Of a DNA stretch of 64,000 nt, positions 52,755-60,380 are shown piece after piece. The notes beneath the pieces are model-generated. The model saw only the letters and a program-made list of their open reading frames with translations, searched no databases and had not been told where the DNA came from. The stretch comes from Chloroflexota bacterium (lineage in GTDB: Bacteria > Chloroflexota > Anaerolineae > Anaerolineales > Villigracilaceae): positions 115,586 through 179,585 of the forward strand of contig JACRBN010000004.1 in the NCBI GenBank assembly GCA_016213105.1, read 5' to 3'. How positions within the stretch are numbered: the stretch's first letter is position 1; each line of letters opens with the position of its first letter. The position numbers were made by a program, and so were the translations under genes.

Positions 52755-54455
52755 ATGCCTATATACCTACAACTGAGATATTTAAGTGTTTTGGGGGTAT
52801 TTTTCGTAGTAATTCATTGGAATGTTTTTCTACGTCAAGTCGTATTTAAAAATTCAAAACCAGAAGAACTTTTGCCCCTTTACTTCATTTCAAGTGTTGG
52901 CACTTTTATTTTTTCGCTTAATTTAGAGGGCGCATTATGGTACTTAAGGCTAGGCAATCAAGTAAATGCAATTCAGCAAATTTTGCTTTCGCAAGGTTTC
53001 TCATTATCTTTGTTCTTTCAATTATTTACAGGCGTGCTGGCAGCTCAACTAGTAAAGAGAAAGGCAAAAAAAAGCGCACTCCTTTTCGGAGTATTTTTCT
53101 TAATTACAGATGTTATTGACATAGGCAGAATCATATCAATAGAAAGCAGAATAGCAAGTTACTGCGGGATTGCGCCAACGTTTTCATATTCATTTTATAA
53201 GATTACAGCAGTTATAACGGCAAATTATATAGTCGACTGCATAATAGAAATTATTGCAGGTAACTCAATTGGAATGTCACTATACCATTTACTCGAAAGG
53301 TCATTGTTTCAAATTAGAAAATTATCAAAGTGTATCATTTTATTTAGTCTAATAATTTTGGTTACCAGCACATTCATTGTTGCCAGAACGCAAAACATAG
53401 CAACAGACAAACTGAAACCACTTGATGGGGGAACCGAAAAGCAACTTAGATCCATTTTATTGGAATTGGAAGAGATACAGAAAATTTCTTTCCCCACCGA
53501 ACCTCTTCGTCCGATAGATATGGGTGGAACTGTGGCAGCGGTAAGCAAAAATGTATTAGCATCACGGTTAAACGATGGAACCATACGGTTATGGCAATTG
53601 GCTAACAGGCATCACATCACTTCAATACAACTAGAACATCCGGAAGGGAATCTTATTCTGTCCAGAGACGAAAGATTTCTTATTTTTCCAACAACGGACA
53701 ATATAACAGTGTGGAATTTGGAAACAGGTACGCCATACAAAACCCTTAATTTTATGGAGCATCAAGAACTACAATTTGTCGAGATACCTACTGGAATAAA
53801 TTTCATTCCACTAGCAAGCATATCGCCCAATAGCCATTTACTAGCGTTTACAGTCTCTAATCCATTTATTGTAGGGGGGGAAAATTATAGCAGTGTCATT
53901 TTCTGGAATTTGTTAACCAATGATATTACTAAAGTTTTTGAGACAGAGAATTGCTACGATTTAGAATTCTCTCCAACAGGGGAACACCTTGTGGCGAGTT
54001 GCGGCGTCCATCTTTATATTTGGGATATTAACAAACAAATCCTTAAAGTATTTACAGATTATACAAGCCACAATACAGCTCTTTCATTTTCTCCAAATGG
54101 AGAATACTTAGCAGTTGGTTGCCTTACCGAATGTATAGCGACCATTTGGAATACAAAGGATTGGACACTTGACCATAGTTTGCAATACAATGAATGTTAT
54201 GTTCGCCACGATGGAACCTCCGCTATTGTTTTTTCTAATGATAGCAATCTTATTTTTACAGGAACATATGAGGGGGGTATTGATGTTTGGTGGATATATG
54301 AATTAGACAACCCTAGAAAAACTATAATTACGCATCATTTACGAACGCTTTTCTCTCACAAAAATGCTGTCGTCAATTTGAGTATGTCATCGGATAGTAA
54401 ATTACTTGTTTCGGGATCTGTAGATGGCACAATTCGTCTATGGGGGATAAAATAA
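52755..54455 (+). CDS. membrane-anchored WD40-repeat protein
   Basis: The 566-residue protein has six or seven hydrophobic helices in the first 220 residues and a C-terminal WD40 propeller from about residue 260. Typical blades are SRLNDGTIRLWQLANRHHIT, RDERFLIFPTTDNITVWNLE and SSDSKLLVSGSVDGTIRLWG. It is AT-rich compared with the upstream genes. ATG 52755 was taken; an in-frame TTG at 52743 has no better signal. It is the first gene bounded by attC-like sites. The function is unknown; propellers usually mediate protein contacts. Confidence 0.75.
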   Translation: MPIYLQLRYLSVLGVFFVVIHWNVFLRQVVFKNSKPEELLPLYFISSVGTFIFSLNLEGALWYLRLGNQVNAIQQILLSQGFSLSLFFQLFTGVLAAQLVKRKAKKSALLFGVFFLITDVIDIGRIISIESRIASYCGIAPTFSYSFYKITAVITANYIVDCIIEIIAGNSIGMSLYHLLERSLFQIRKLSKCIILFSLIILVTSTFIVARTQNIATDKLKPLDGGTEKQLRSILLELEEIQKISFPTEPLRPIDMGGTVAAVSKNVLASRLNDGTIRLWQLANRHHITSIQLEHPEGNLILSRDERFLIFPTTDNITVWNLETGTPYKTLNFMEHQELQFVEIPTGINFIPLASISPNSHLLAFTVSNPFIVGGENYSSVIFWNLLTNDITKVFETENCYDLEFSPTGEHLVASCGVHLYIWDINKQILKVFTDYTSHNTALSFSPNGEYLAVGCLTECIATIWNTKDWTLDHSLQYNECYVRHDGTSAIVFSNDSNLIFTGTYEGGIDVWWIYELDNPRKTIITHHLRTLFSHKNAVVNLSMSSDSKLLVSGSVDGTIRLWGIK

Positions 54456-54476
54456 GTGAAATGTCTAAGTCAATCT

Positions 54477-54603
54477 ACCCAACAAAGCGCGTACCTGACG
54501 TGTGGGATTCTGGCGCGATTCCAAGCCTTTTTCTACGCCTCTGCATTTTTCCAGTCGGACGGCGTTCCGCCACCCGCCCCAGCGCGGGTAACGCAAGTCG
54601 TTG
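54477..54603 (+). other. attC-like site 2
   Basis: ACCCAAC (54477-54483) is followed by AAAGCGCGTACCTGACGTG, and the right end reads CGCGGGTAACGC...GTCGTTG. The stem pairs ACCTGACGTG with CGCGGGT allowing G-T pairs and leaves one unpaired A on the left arm. The right GTTG box is interrupted by a 164-bp palindromic element and completed as GTTGGGC at 54769-54775, 34 bases before the GNAT start. Confidence 0.7.
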
Positions 54604-54767
54604 AAACTGTCGAAAAAGTCACTTTTCAAAAAATATTTTTGAAAAGTGGGAGAGAAACGCTGAAAAGCAGCTGGTTTTTGGTGTTCCGCACAACATTTTG
54701 GCTGTTTTTTAGCCTGTTGTGGGAGGTTTTTTGAACATTTTTCGAACCAGGAGTTTTTCGACAGTCT
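54604..54767. mobile_element. 164-bp MITE-like element, copy A, inserted at an attC box
   Basis: The ends AAACTGTCGAAAAAG and the complement of CTTTTTCGACAGTCT (present as GAGTTTTTCGACAGTCT) form terminal inverted repeats of about 15-18 bp. The element is flanked on both sides by CGTTG (54599-54603 and 54768-54772). Inside are a perfect CACTTTTCAAAAA/TTTTTGAAAAGTG hairpin and a CACAACA...TGTTGTG stem. There is no ORF. The same element, same length and same target occurs at 63337-63500. Confidence 0.8.
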
Positions 54768-54808
54768 CGTTGGGCGCTGATATATGTAGATATTCCAGGA
54801 TAAAACCC

Positions 54809-55327
54809 ATGAAATACACCTTTGTCCCAATGAACCAAGAATATGCTTCTACTATCGTTGATACATGGAAGTATGAAAAGGAATATTCCATTTATAATTA
54901 CTCAAACGAAGCAGATCACATGCTTGATGAACAAGGTTGGGGTAGAGGAATATTTGCTGTTCTAAATCAAGAAGGAGATTTGATCGGCGAACTTTCCATC
55001 GAATTCTTCGATGCACAGGGACAATATACTGAATACTGTAACTTTGATGATGAAGCACTGCTTAATGAGCGTGAATTGTGGATTGGTTTTGGACTCAGAC
55101 CAGATTTAGTCGGTCAAGGGCTTGGTGTTGAATTTGTGTTGGCTTGTGTGAAATACGCTATCCAAAATTGTCACTATCGCGGTGAATATATTCGGTTGGG
55201 TGTGGCAATGTTCAATCAACGAGCAATCAAAACATACGAAAAAGCAGGATTCCAAAAGTTTGAACAAACAGTTGGTGAAATCAGCGGAAATACTTTTGAA
55301 TGTGCGCACATGTGCAAGAGCCTATGA
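54809..55327 (+). CDS. GNAT-family N-acetyltransferase
   Basis: The 172-residue protein has the GNAT fold with the acetyl-CoA loop as GLRPDLVGQGLGVEFVLACV (QGLG, about residues 103-122) and the C-terminal MFNQRAIKTYEKAGFQKFE. It acetylates an amine on a small molecule or protein; the target is unknown. The start at 54809 follows CAGGAT. It is 34 bases after a GTTGGGC box and is followed by GCCCGACAAAGCG, so it is laid out as an integron-type cassette. Confidence 0.82.
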   Translation: MKYTFVPMNQEYASTIVDTWKYEKEYSIYNYSNEADHMLDEQGWGRGIFAVLNQEGDLIGELSIEFFDAQGQYTEYCNFDDEALLNERELWIGFGLRPDLVGQGLGVEFVLACVKYAIQNCHYRGEYIRLGVAMFNQRAIKTYEKAGFQKFEQTVGEISGNTFECAHMCKSL

Positions 55328-55383
55328 TACACAGCGATCATAAAAACATCAGTTCACAATGGAGAAATACGCTCCAAGTCCGC

Positions 55384-55443
55384 GCCCGACAAAGCGTTCT
55401 AAGAAACAAATATAGGCTATTTGCAAGGAGGAATCTGTTGGTG
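55384..55443 (+). other. attC-like left boundary after the first GNAT
   Basis: GCCCGACAAAGCGTTCTAAG (55384-55403) closely matches ACCTAACAAAGCGTCCCAAG after the HEPN gene (61306-61325). A GTTGGTG follows at 55437-55443, but no convincing complementary stem is present, so this may be an interrupted or decayed site. Confidence 0.45.
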
Positions 55444-55736
55444 AGTTAACCACAAAAAGGCGTCGCGCCCATCTTTTCAAAAACGACGCCGCTCCTTTAT
55501 ATCGATTTTCCTAGGGCAGACCCGGTCACTTAAGGGTAATAGCTTTCTAATCGGGGTCGCCCTCTTCGCCACCAGTTGATGTATCATTTTGACCGGAAAC
55601 CAAGGTGCACCTCGGGACTACAGCAAATGCGAGTCTCCACTGCTTTGTACGGCTTATTCGTCTGCCGCTTTGCAGTATACTCCCATTGCACCTTTGTTTC
55701 TTTGGTGAAACATGAAGCCCGCCTTCATGCCTAGGT
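55444..55736. other. gene-free stretch inside the cassette region
   Basis: About 290 bases contain no supported gene. Two local inverted words are visible: GGCGTCG/CGACGCC near 55464-55490 and AGGTGCACCT at 55607-55616, repeated at 55733-55742. A minus-strand frame covers part of it but also runs through the attC-like site and has no recognisable content. It may be a decayed cassette. Confidence 0.4.
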
Positions 55737-55853
55737 GCACCTGACGTGTGGGAGTCTGCGCAATTTAGGAGCATTTTTCTGGCTTCGAGTTTTTCCTGCT
55801 CCCAAACAGAATCCACGCCCGCCCACACGCAGGCCAATGTCAAGCCGTTGGTG
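55737..55853 (+). other. attC-like site 3
   Basis: CCTGACGTGTGGG (55740-55752) pairs with CCCACACGCAGG (55822-55833) over 12 bp, leaving one unpaired A at 55744. The centre (55781-55818) is nearly identical to sites 1 and 4. The right box is CAATGTCAAGCCGTTGGTG (GTTGG at 55847). The stem with one extra-helical base on the left arm is the hallmark of attC. Confidence 0.78.
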
Positions 55854-55917
55854 GCTAGCATATGATTTTGCACCAAACAAGTGACCCAATATAAAATAGG
55901 CATATAGGAGATTCTCT

Positions 55918-56610
55918 TTGGAAATCTTATTCTGGATTTTGGGTATTGTTGGCACAGTCATCGCTTATGTCGTCGGTGAAATGATATTCAATAGACCTAA
56001 AATCATAATTTCATCTTCAGAAGGGTGGAAGGAAACAAAGCAAGTAAACACTTTTGTTATACGGGATCACTCTACTGATACTGACTCCTATACAGAAAAA
56101 GAATTAAAAAGCCGTGATTATTACAATGTGTATGGAATACAAATAAGAAATGAAAGATTTGCTTTCAGTGGAGTGAACGCAAAACTCACGAACGTAACGA
56201 TAAAACTATGGGACTCTGATGGCTCCCCGTTAACGGATTGGTACGATGGCAGGCTGTGGGGCGGACGCAAAAATGCTTCTAATGACCCCTTATTTCCAAG
56301 AGAAAGGGTCACTAATGAAAAAGAAATAGGTGAAGGTCAAGAGTTGGATGTGGTGCTTGCTTATAACCAAGAAAACGAACAAACCTTTTATAAATTTACA
56401 GTTGAAACACATTTGCAAAACAATTTTATGATCTATAAAGATTTACTAAAAAGAAAAATGCCCTTGTATGGTGTAATAAGAATACATGGTCATCGGATAA
56501 CTAACAACAAGATTCGCTTTCGTATAAATCCAAGTGCCGAAAAAAATATTTTAGAAATAAAGACGATGTCAGAAAAAGAATTTCCGCTTGCAAAAGAAGA
56601 AATAGCGTAA
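55918..56610 (+). CDS. membrane-anchored hypothetical protein (230 aa)
   Basis: Translation probably starts at TTG 55918, seven bases after AGGAG. An N-terminal helix (ILFWILGIVGTVIAYVVGEM, residues 3-22) is followed by a soluble beta-rich domain ending in lysine- and glutamate-rich sequence. I do not recognise a family. The gene is AT-rich, begins 65 bases after a GTTGGTG box and is followed 25 bases after its stop by ACCTAACAAAGTG, so it has the layout of an integron cassette. Confidence 0.65.
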   Translation: MEILFWILGIVGTVIAYVVGEMIFNRPKIIISSSEGWKETKQVNTFVIRDHSTDTDSYTEKELKSRDYYNVYGIQIRNERFAFSGVNAKLTNVTIKLWDSDGSPLTDWYDGRLWGGRKNASNDPLFPRERVTNEKEIGEGQELDVVLAYNQENEQTFYKFTVETHLQNNFMIYKDLLKRKMPLYGVIRIHGHRITNNKIRFRINPSAEKNILEIKTMSEKEFPLAKEEIA

Positions 56611-56634
56611 GAATGGTGTCTTCTAAAACCCGCC

Positions 56635-56815
56635 ACCTAACAAAGTGTGCATTGGACGCTGGGATTCTGCGGCACTTTCAAGCATTTCGCGCAGCGTGGC
56701 TTCGAGTTTTTCCTGCTCCCAAGCATTGTCCACGCCCGCCTGGTTGTCGAGTGTTGGTTGAGCCTGTTGAAACCCTGTCGAGACACACATGCAGGTCAAT
56801 GTCAAACCGTTGGGT
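56635..56815 (+). other. attC-like site 4 (clearest example)
   Basis: The site begins with ACCTAAC (56635-56641) and ends with GTTGGGT (56809-56815), which are complementary outer boxes. Inside them, CATTGGAC (56650-56657) faces GTCAATG (56795-56801), with one extra G on the left. The centre shares GGCTTCGAGTTTTTCCTGCT and TCCACGC with sites 1 and 3. The total length is 181 bp, somewhat longer than most classical attC sites. Confidence 0.82.
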
Positions 56816-56870
56816 GGCTTTCTTATGTCCAATTAATCGGAAGGATGAAATCTCACGCAAAGGGATTAAT

Positions 56871-57458
56871 ATGCATCAACTTCTTCTCGATATTCCCGAC
56901 CAAATAGAAACAGAGCGTTTAGTTCTCCGCAGCTACCAGGCTGGCGACGGAGCTTGGTATTATTCGATGAGCCAGATGAACAAACTACACCTGGCACAGT
57001 TTGAAGCTGACAATCCAGTGATGTCAATCAATAATGAAGTAGATGCCGAGATCATAGTTCGTGATTTTGCAGCAGATTGGGTGGCTCGGAAAGCTTTCTT
57101 CATGGGAGTATTCCTGAAAAGCACTCAAGAGTTTGTTGCTCAAATCTATGTTGGCGTGGTGAACTGGGGATTACCAGAGTTTGAGATTGGATATTTCGTA
57201 AACAAACAACATGAGGGTCAAGGATATGTAACTGAAGCTGCCAATGGAGCTCTACAGTTTTGCTTTGGCTCTCTGGGAGCGCATCGGGTAAGTCTTAAGT
57301 GTGATGACACCAATGTACGAAGCTACAGCGTAGCAGATCGCTGCGGAATGGTTAAGGAAGGGCACATCCGAGAAAATAAGACAAATGCCGATGGAAGAAA
57401 GAGTGGCACTCTGCTTTATGGATTATTGCGTAGTGAGTATGAAGCTCACAAAATATAA
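56871..57458 (+). CDS. GNAT-family acetyltransferase (RimJ/RimL type)
   Basis: The 195-residue protein has the RimJ/RimL N terminus (IETERLVLRSYQAGDG), the acetyl-CoA loop NKQHEGQGYVTEAANGALQF and the C-terminal VRSYSVADRCGMVKEGHIRE. This subgroup acetylates N-terminal amines of proteins or small amines. ATG 56871 follows AAAGGG. It lies 56 bases after the GTTGGGT box of site 4 and is followed directly by site 5. Confidence 0.83.
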   Translation: MHQLLLDIPDQIETERLVLRSYQAGDGAWYYSMSQMNKLHLAQFEADNPVMSINNEVDAEIIVRDFAADWVARKAFFMGVFLKSTQEFVAQIYVGVVNWGLPEFEIGYFVNKQHEGQGYVTEAANGALQFCFGSLGAHRVSLKCDDTNVRSYSVADRCGMVKEGHIRENKTNADGRKSGTLLYGLLRSEYEAHKI

Positions 57459-57461
57459 CGC

Positions 57462-57611
57462 CACCAACCGATAGATCGCAGTACCAAGGGTTGGACGGCA
57501 TGCCTCCAGGTTCGGCTCCCAGGCGGAGTCCACGCCTGGTTATCGAGATGACGGGCCAAGTCCCAGCGCCGCAGTCCACAGGACAAGTCCGCGAATGCGA
57601 AGCCGTTTGCC
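57462..57611 (+). other. attC-like site 5 (diverged)
   Basis: CACCAAC (57462-57468) at the left and AATGCGAAGCCGTTTGCC at the right bracket a 150-bp region whose centre (TTCGGCTCCCAGGCGGAGTC, 57511-57530, then CACGCCTGGTTATCGAG) matches the core of sites 1, 3 and 4. The outer boxes are less well conserved. It separates the GNAT gene from the ComB-like gene. Confidence 0.6.
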
Positions 57612-57646
57612 TATGAAATTTCTCTCCATCTCGAAGGAAGCAACCT

Positions 57647-58345
57647 GTGCAGATTGACTGCATTTCCCTGGAAACCTGCGCCTCGGCCAGCGGGAGCGTT
57701 GTGGTGATCGATGTGTGGCGTTCTTTTACGACGACTGCCTATGCTTTGGCCGCAGGCGCTCATAACATCCTGATAGCCGCTTCGGTCGAGGAAGCCCTGG
57801 CCTTGCGTTCGCGGTTTCCGCAGGCCGCGCTGATGGGGATGGGAGAGTTGGGCGGAGAACCTGCCAGGGGCTTCGATTATGGCAATTCTCCCGCCGAAGT
57901 ACGGGAATGTGATTGGCGGGGTCGGCGCATCATTCTATGCACCCCCAATGGCACAGCGGGTCTGGCGCGAAGCGTGCATGCGCGCACCCTGATGGCAGGC
58001 AGTTTGGTGTGCGCCCGTGCAACGGTCGATTTCCTCAGGCGGCAGGCGCCCGAACAGGTCACCTTAGTCTGCACGGAAGATGGAGTCGCGGACCAGGCCT
58101 GCGCAGCGTATATGACCGCCCTCCTCCGCAAGGAACACCCGCAAACCGATGCGATGCTTGGTACAATTCGCGCGGCGTGGCTGGAACACGGTCACGCCCT
58201 GCGGACGCGCGGAGTACTCACACAAGCGCAATGGGAGCGGTTGGGGGCCGACTTGAACTGTTGTCTCGACCTGGATCGGTTTGACTTCGTGATGCAGGTG
58301 GAGCGGCGTGACGGGCTCCTGGTGATGAAGGCGCGGCCAGCCTGA
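57647..58345 (+). CDS. 2-phosphosulfolactate phosphatase-like protein (ComB family)
   Basis: The 232-residue protein starts at GTG 57647 after GAAGGAAG. It has the ComB pattern: VVVIDVWRSFTTTAYALAAG, GELGGEPARGFDYGNSPAE and IILCTPNGTAGLARS. ComB hydrolyses 2-phosphosulfolactate in coenzyme M synthesis; bacterial homologues often have unknown roles. Its base composition is like the host backbone rather than the AT-rich cassette genes, although it directly follows attC-like site 5. Confidence 0.8.
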   Translation: MQIDCISLETCASASGSVVVIDVWRSFTTTAYALAAGAHNILIAASVEEALALRSRFPQAALMGMGELGGEPARGFDYGNSPAEVRECDWRGRRIILCTPNGTAGLARSVHARTLMAGSLVCARATVDFLRRQAPEQVTLVCTEDGVADQACAAYMTALLRKEHPQTDAMLGTIRAAWLEHGHALRTRGVLTQAQWERLGADLNCCLDLDRFDFVMQVERRDGLLVMKARPA

Positions 58346-58377
58346 CCCTGCGCGGATGAAGATGAAAAAGGGCTCTG

Positions 58378-58450
58378 CCATTTTTAATCCCTTTGTGTCG
58401 CTTCGATACTCCTTGCATTCGCAGCGCAAGACTTTGTGTCCTTTGTGGTG
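58378..58450. repeat. intergenic repeat of CTTTGTGTC type
   Basis: The stretch contains CCCTTTGTGTCGCTTCG and ACTTTGTGTCCTTTGTGGTG, words typical of short dispersed repeats, with GCATTCGCAGCGC in between. It occupies the place where the N terminus of the F420-type gene would be expected. Confidence 0.5.
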
Positions 58451-58759
58451 AGGTTCTTTCCCGTTAATTACGGAGAATCCACGCCGCTGGTGGGCATCCC
58501 GTACGGGGATGGCTACATCCTGATCGGCTCGAACTTCGGGCAGGCGCACCATCCCGCCTGGGCCAGCAACCTGCGCGCCCATCCCAACGCCAGCCTCACG
58601 CGGAGCGGTCTGACCCGCGCCTATCTCGCCCGCGAAGTCCGCGGCGGGGAACGCGAAACCTGCTGGCAAAAAACGGTCAGCCATTATGCAGGTTACGCGG
58701 CCTGCCAGGCCCGCGCTGGGCGTGAGATCGCCGTCTTTGTGCTGGAACCCCAAGAGTAA
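58436..58759 (+). pseudogene. deazaflavin (F420)-dependent nitroreductase-type protein, N-terminally truncated
   Basis: The 107-residue frame from GTG 58436 matches the second part of Ddn-like proteins: VGIPYGDGYILIGSNFGQAH, HPAWASNLRAHPNASLTRSG and a C-terminal REIAVFVLEPQE. The family's N-terminal helix and TTGRKSG segment are missing, replaced by the repeat at 58378-58450. Intact members have roughly 130-150 residues. It may be a remnant or a shortened, still translated protein; no good ribosome-binding site is present. Confidence 0.6.
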
Positions 58760-58901
58760 CCTGGAAGAATTTTTGCGTTGTTCCGTTCCAACGGTTGGCG
58801 TGCCCTCTTCAAAAAACTCTGCGGCCTCCGCGCGCTCTGTGACGGAGACCCTGTTTTTCACAGTAAAGTAAACTTAAAAACGCGCTCCCGGGAAATCTTT
58901 T

Positions 58902-59816
58902 ATGACAAAGCTGATTACCACTCTTGGTCCCAAAATCGGGACCGAATTGGGCCTGATGTTGCCTCACGAACATATTTTCGTAGATTTCAGATCCCCTGAT
59001 CACCCACAGCATGGTGTGGCTGAGGTTGCTGATGTGGTTGCACTCATGGCGCCCGAGGTGGAAAAGGCCAGGGCATTGGGCGTAACCGCAATGGTCGATT
59101 GCACTCCGGTTGGCGTGGGAAGGAGAATCGATATCCTGAAGTCGATCTCTGCGGCCACAGGAATGCCCCTGGTGGCGCCCACCGGGATCTATCGCGAGCC
59201 TAAAATTCCGGCTTGGGCTCGCGCCGCCAGCGAAATTGAACTAACAGAGTGGATGTTGGGTGAACTGCAAGGCGAAATTGAAGGCAGCGGGGTACAGGCG
59301 GGTTGGATTAAGTTGAGCGTCGGTGACGACGGCATATCCAATTGTGAGGCCAAAATTTTGCGCGCCGCAGCCAGGGCAGGTCGGGAAACCCAGGCTGTGA
59401 TTGGGGTTCACACCAAACGAGGACGAGTGGTTCGAGAGCAGCTCGACATCATCGAAGCCGCAGGATATACGGCAGAACGATTTATATGGATCCACACGCA
59501 ATCGGACCCGGACTTCAACTTGCATTTGGAAATGGCGCGACGTGGAGCCTGGCTGGAGTATGATGGAATTGGCTATGGGGATGATGAGTTCTATTTGGAA
59601 TACATTCCACGCGCATTGGAGGCCGGACTGATCGACCAAATTATGATTAGTCACGATCGAGGCTGGTATGATCCTGCCAAGCCGGGTGGAGGTGAACCAA
59701 AACCCTTTACGTATCTATTTGAACATTTCCTACCCAAACTGCAGGCGGTTGGTGTAAATGAAGAAACGATTCACAAGCTTACGCACATTAATCCTTTCCG
59801 GGCATTTGCCCGCTAA
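58902..59816 (+). CDS. phosphotriesterase-family metal-dependent hydrolase
   Basis: The 304-residue protein is a PTE/lactonase-type amidohydrolase. Metal ligands are visible as LPHEHIF (HxH), the bridging lysine in GWIKLSV, histidines in IGVHTKRG and IWIHTQSD, and the aspartate in ISHDRGW. Members hydrolyse lactones or phosphotriesters; the natural substrate here is not known. ATG 58902 follows a weak GGGAAATC ribosome-binding site. It is the last backbone-like gene before the second cassette stretch. Confidence 0.85.
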   Translation: MTKLITTLGPKIGTELGLMLPHEHIFVDFRSPDHPQHGVAEVADVVALMAPEVEKARALGVTAMVDCTPVGVGRRIDILKSISAATGMPLVAPTGIYREPKIPAWARAASEIELTEWMLGELQGEIEGSGVQAGWIKLSVGDDGISNCEAKILRAAARAGRETQAVIGVHTKRGRVVREQLDIIEAAGYTAERFIWIHTQSDPDFNLHLEMARRGAWLEYDGIGYGDDEFYLEYIPRALEAGLIDQIMISHDRGWYDPAKPGGGEPKPFTYLFEHFLPKLQAVGVNEETIHKLTHINPFRAFAR

Positions 59817-60066
59817 AACCCGTACGGTGCGTGAGTGACCCACCTCGGCAAAGAATTCAAGTTGTTTATGTTGGTGAAAGGACGGAGATTCTTTGCATAA
59901 AGAAGCCGTACCTGATCAGGCAAGAAATTAATGCAAAGAAAAACCGATTCTCGAAAAGCGGCTGTGCTGGCAGGTCAAGGAAACGCCCACTGATCAATCG
60001 CAGTGCCCGGGCGTCTTCCCCCCCGCGCCACCGCCTGAAACGGCCCAGGCGGAATGAGAAGACGCG
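59817..60066. other. gene-free stretch after the phosphotriesterase gene
   Basis: About 250 bases between the phosphotriesterase stop and the terminator show no supported ORF, ribosome-binding site or repeat that I can recognise. It may be decayed coding sequence. Confidence 0.4.
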
Positions 60067-60104
60067 ACACGCCCCTTTCCAGGCTGGGAAGGGGCGTGTG
60101 TTTT
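60067..60104 (+). terminator. Rho-independent terminator
   Basis: ACACGCCCCTTTCC (60067-60080) and GGGAAGGGGCGTGT (60086-60099) form a 14-bp stem with one mismatch and a five-base loop, followed by GTTTT. It lies 250 bases beyond the phosphotriesterase gene and before the next attC-like site. Confidence 0.75.
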
Positions 60105-60257
60105 ATGCCTTTGGCAAAGTCCTTCCACGCCAGATTTCCTGTACAGGGTTTTTGATTCTCATGTAAAATACCTATGGTCGTACCTTTATCGGTGGGCTTT
60201 GGGTTCTTCCGACCTTTTTGCCAGACGTCCCTGGCTTCTTTTTCCAAATACGGCTTC

Positions 60258-60344
60258 GTCCAACTCGGACAGATGCGGCGGCGCAGTGCCCCCCTTTTTT
60301 TCGCTTTGACACTTTCCGCAGCATCCATCCTTAATTCGTTGGGT
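60258..60344 (+). other. attC-like site 6 (short)
   Basis: GTCCAAC (60258-60264) and GTTGGGT (60338-60344) are complementary outer boxes. Inside them GGACAGATGCGGCGG pairs with CCGCAGCATCCATCC at 12 of 15 positions. At 87 bp it falls in the classical attC size range. The HEPN gene starts 36 bases later. Confidence 0.68.
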
Positions 60345-60380
60345 TTCATACTCTCTAGCCCAATCGAGATTAATAACTTC

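Noticed and set aside
55547..55903. Minus-strand 118-codon frame in the cassette region
   Set aside because: It runs through attC-like site 3 and has no ribosome-binding site or family similarity. All supported genes here are on the + strand.
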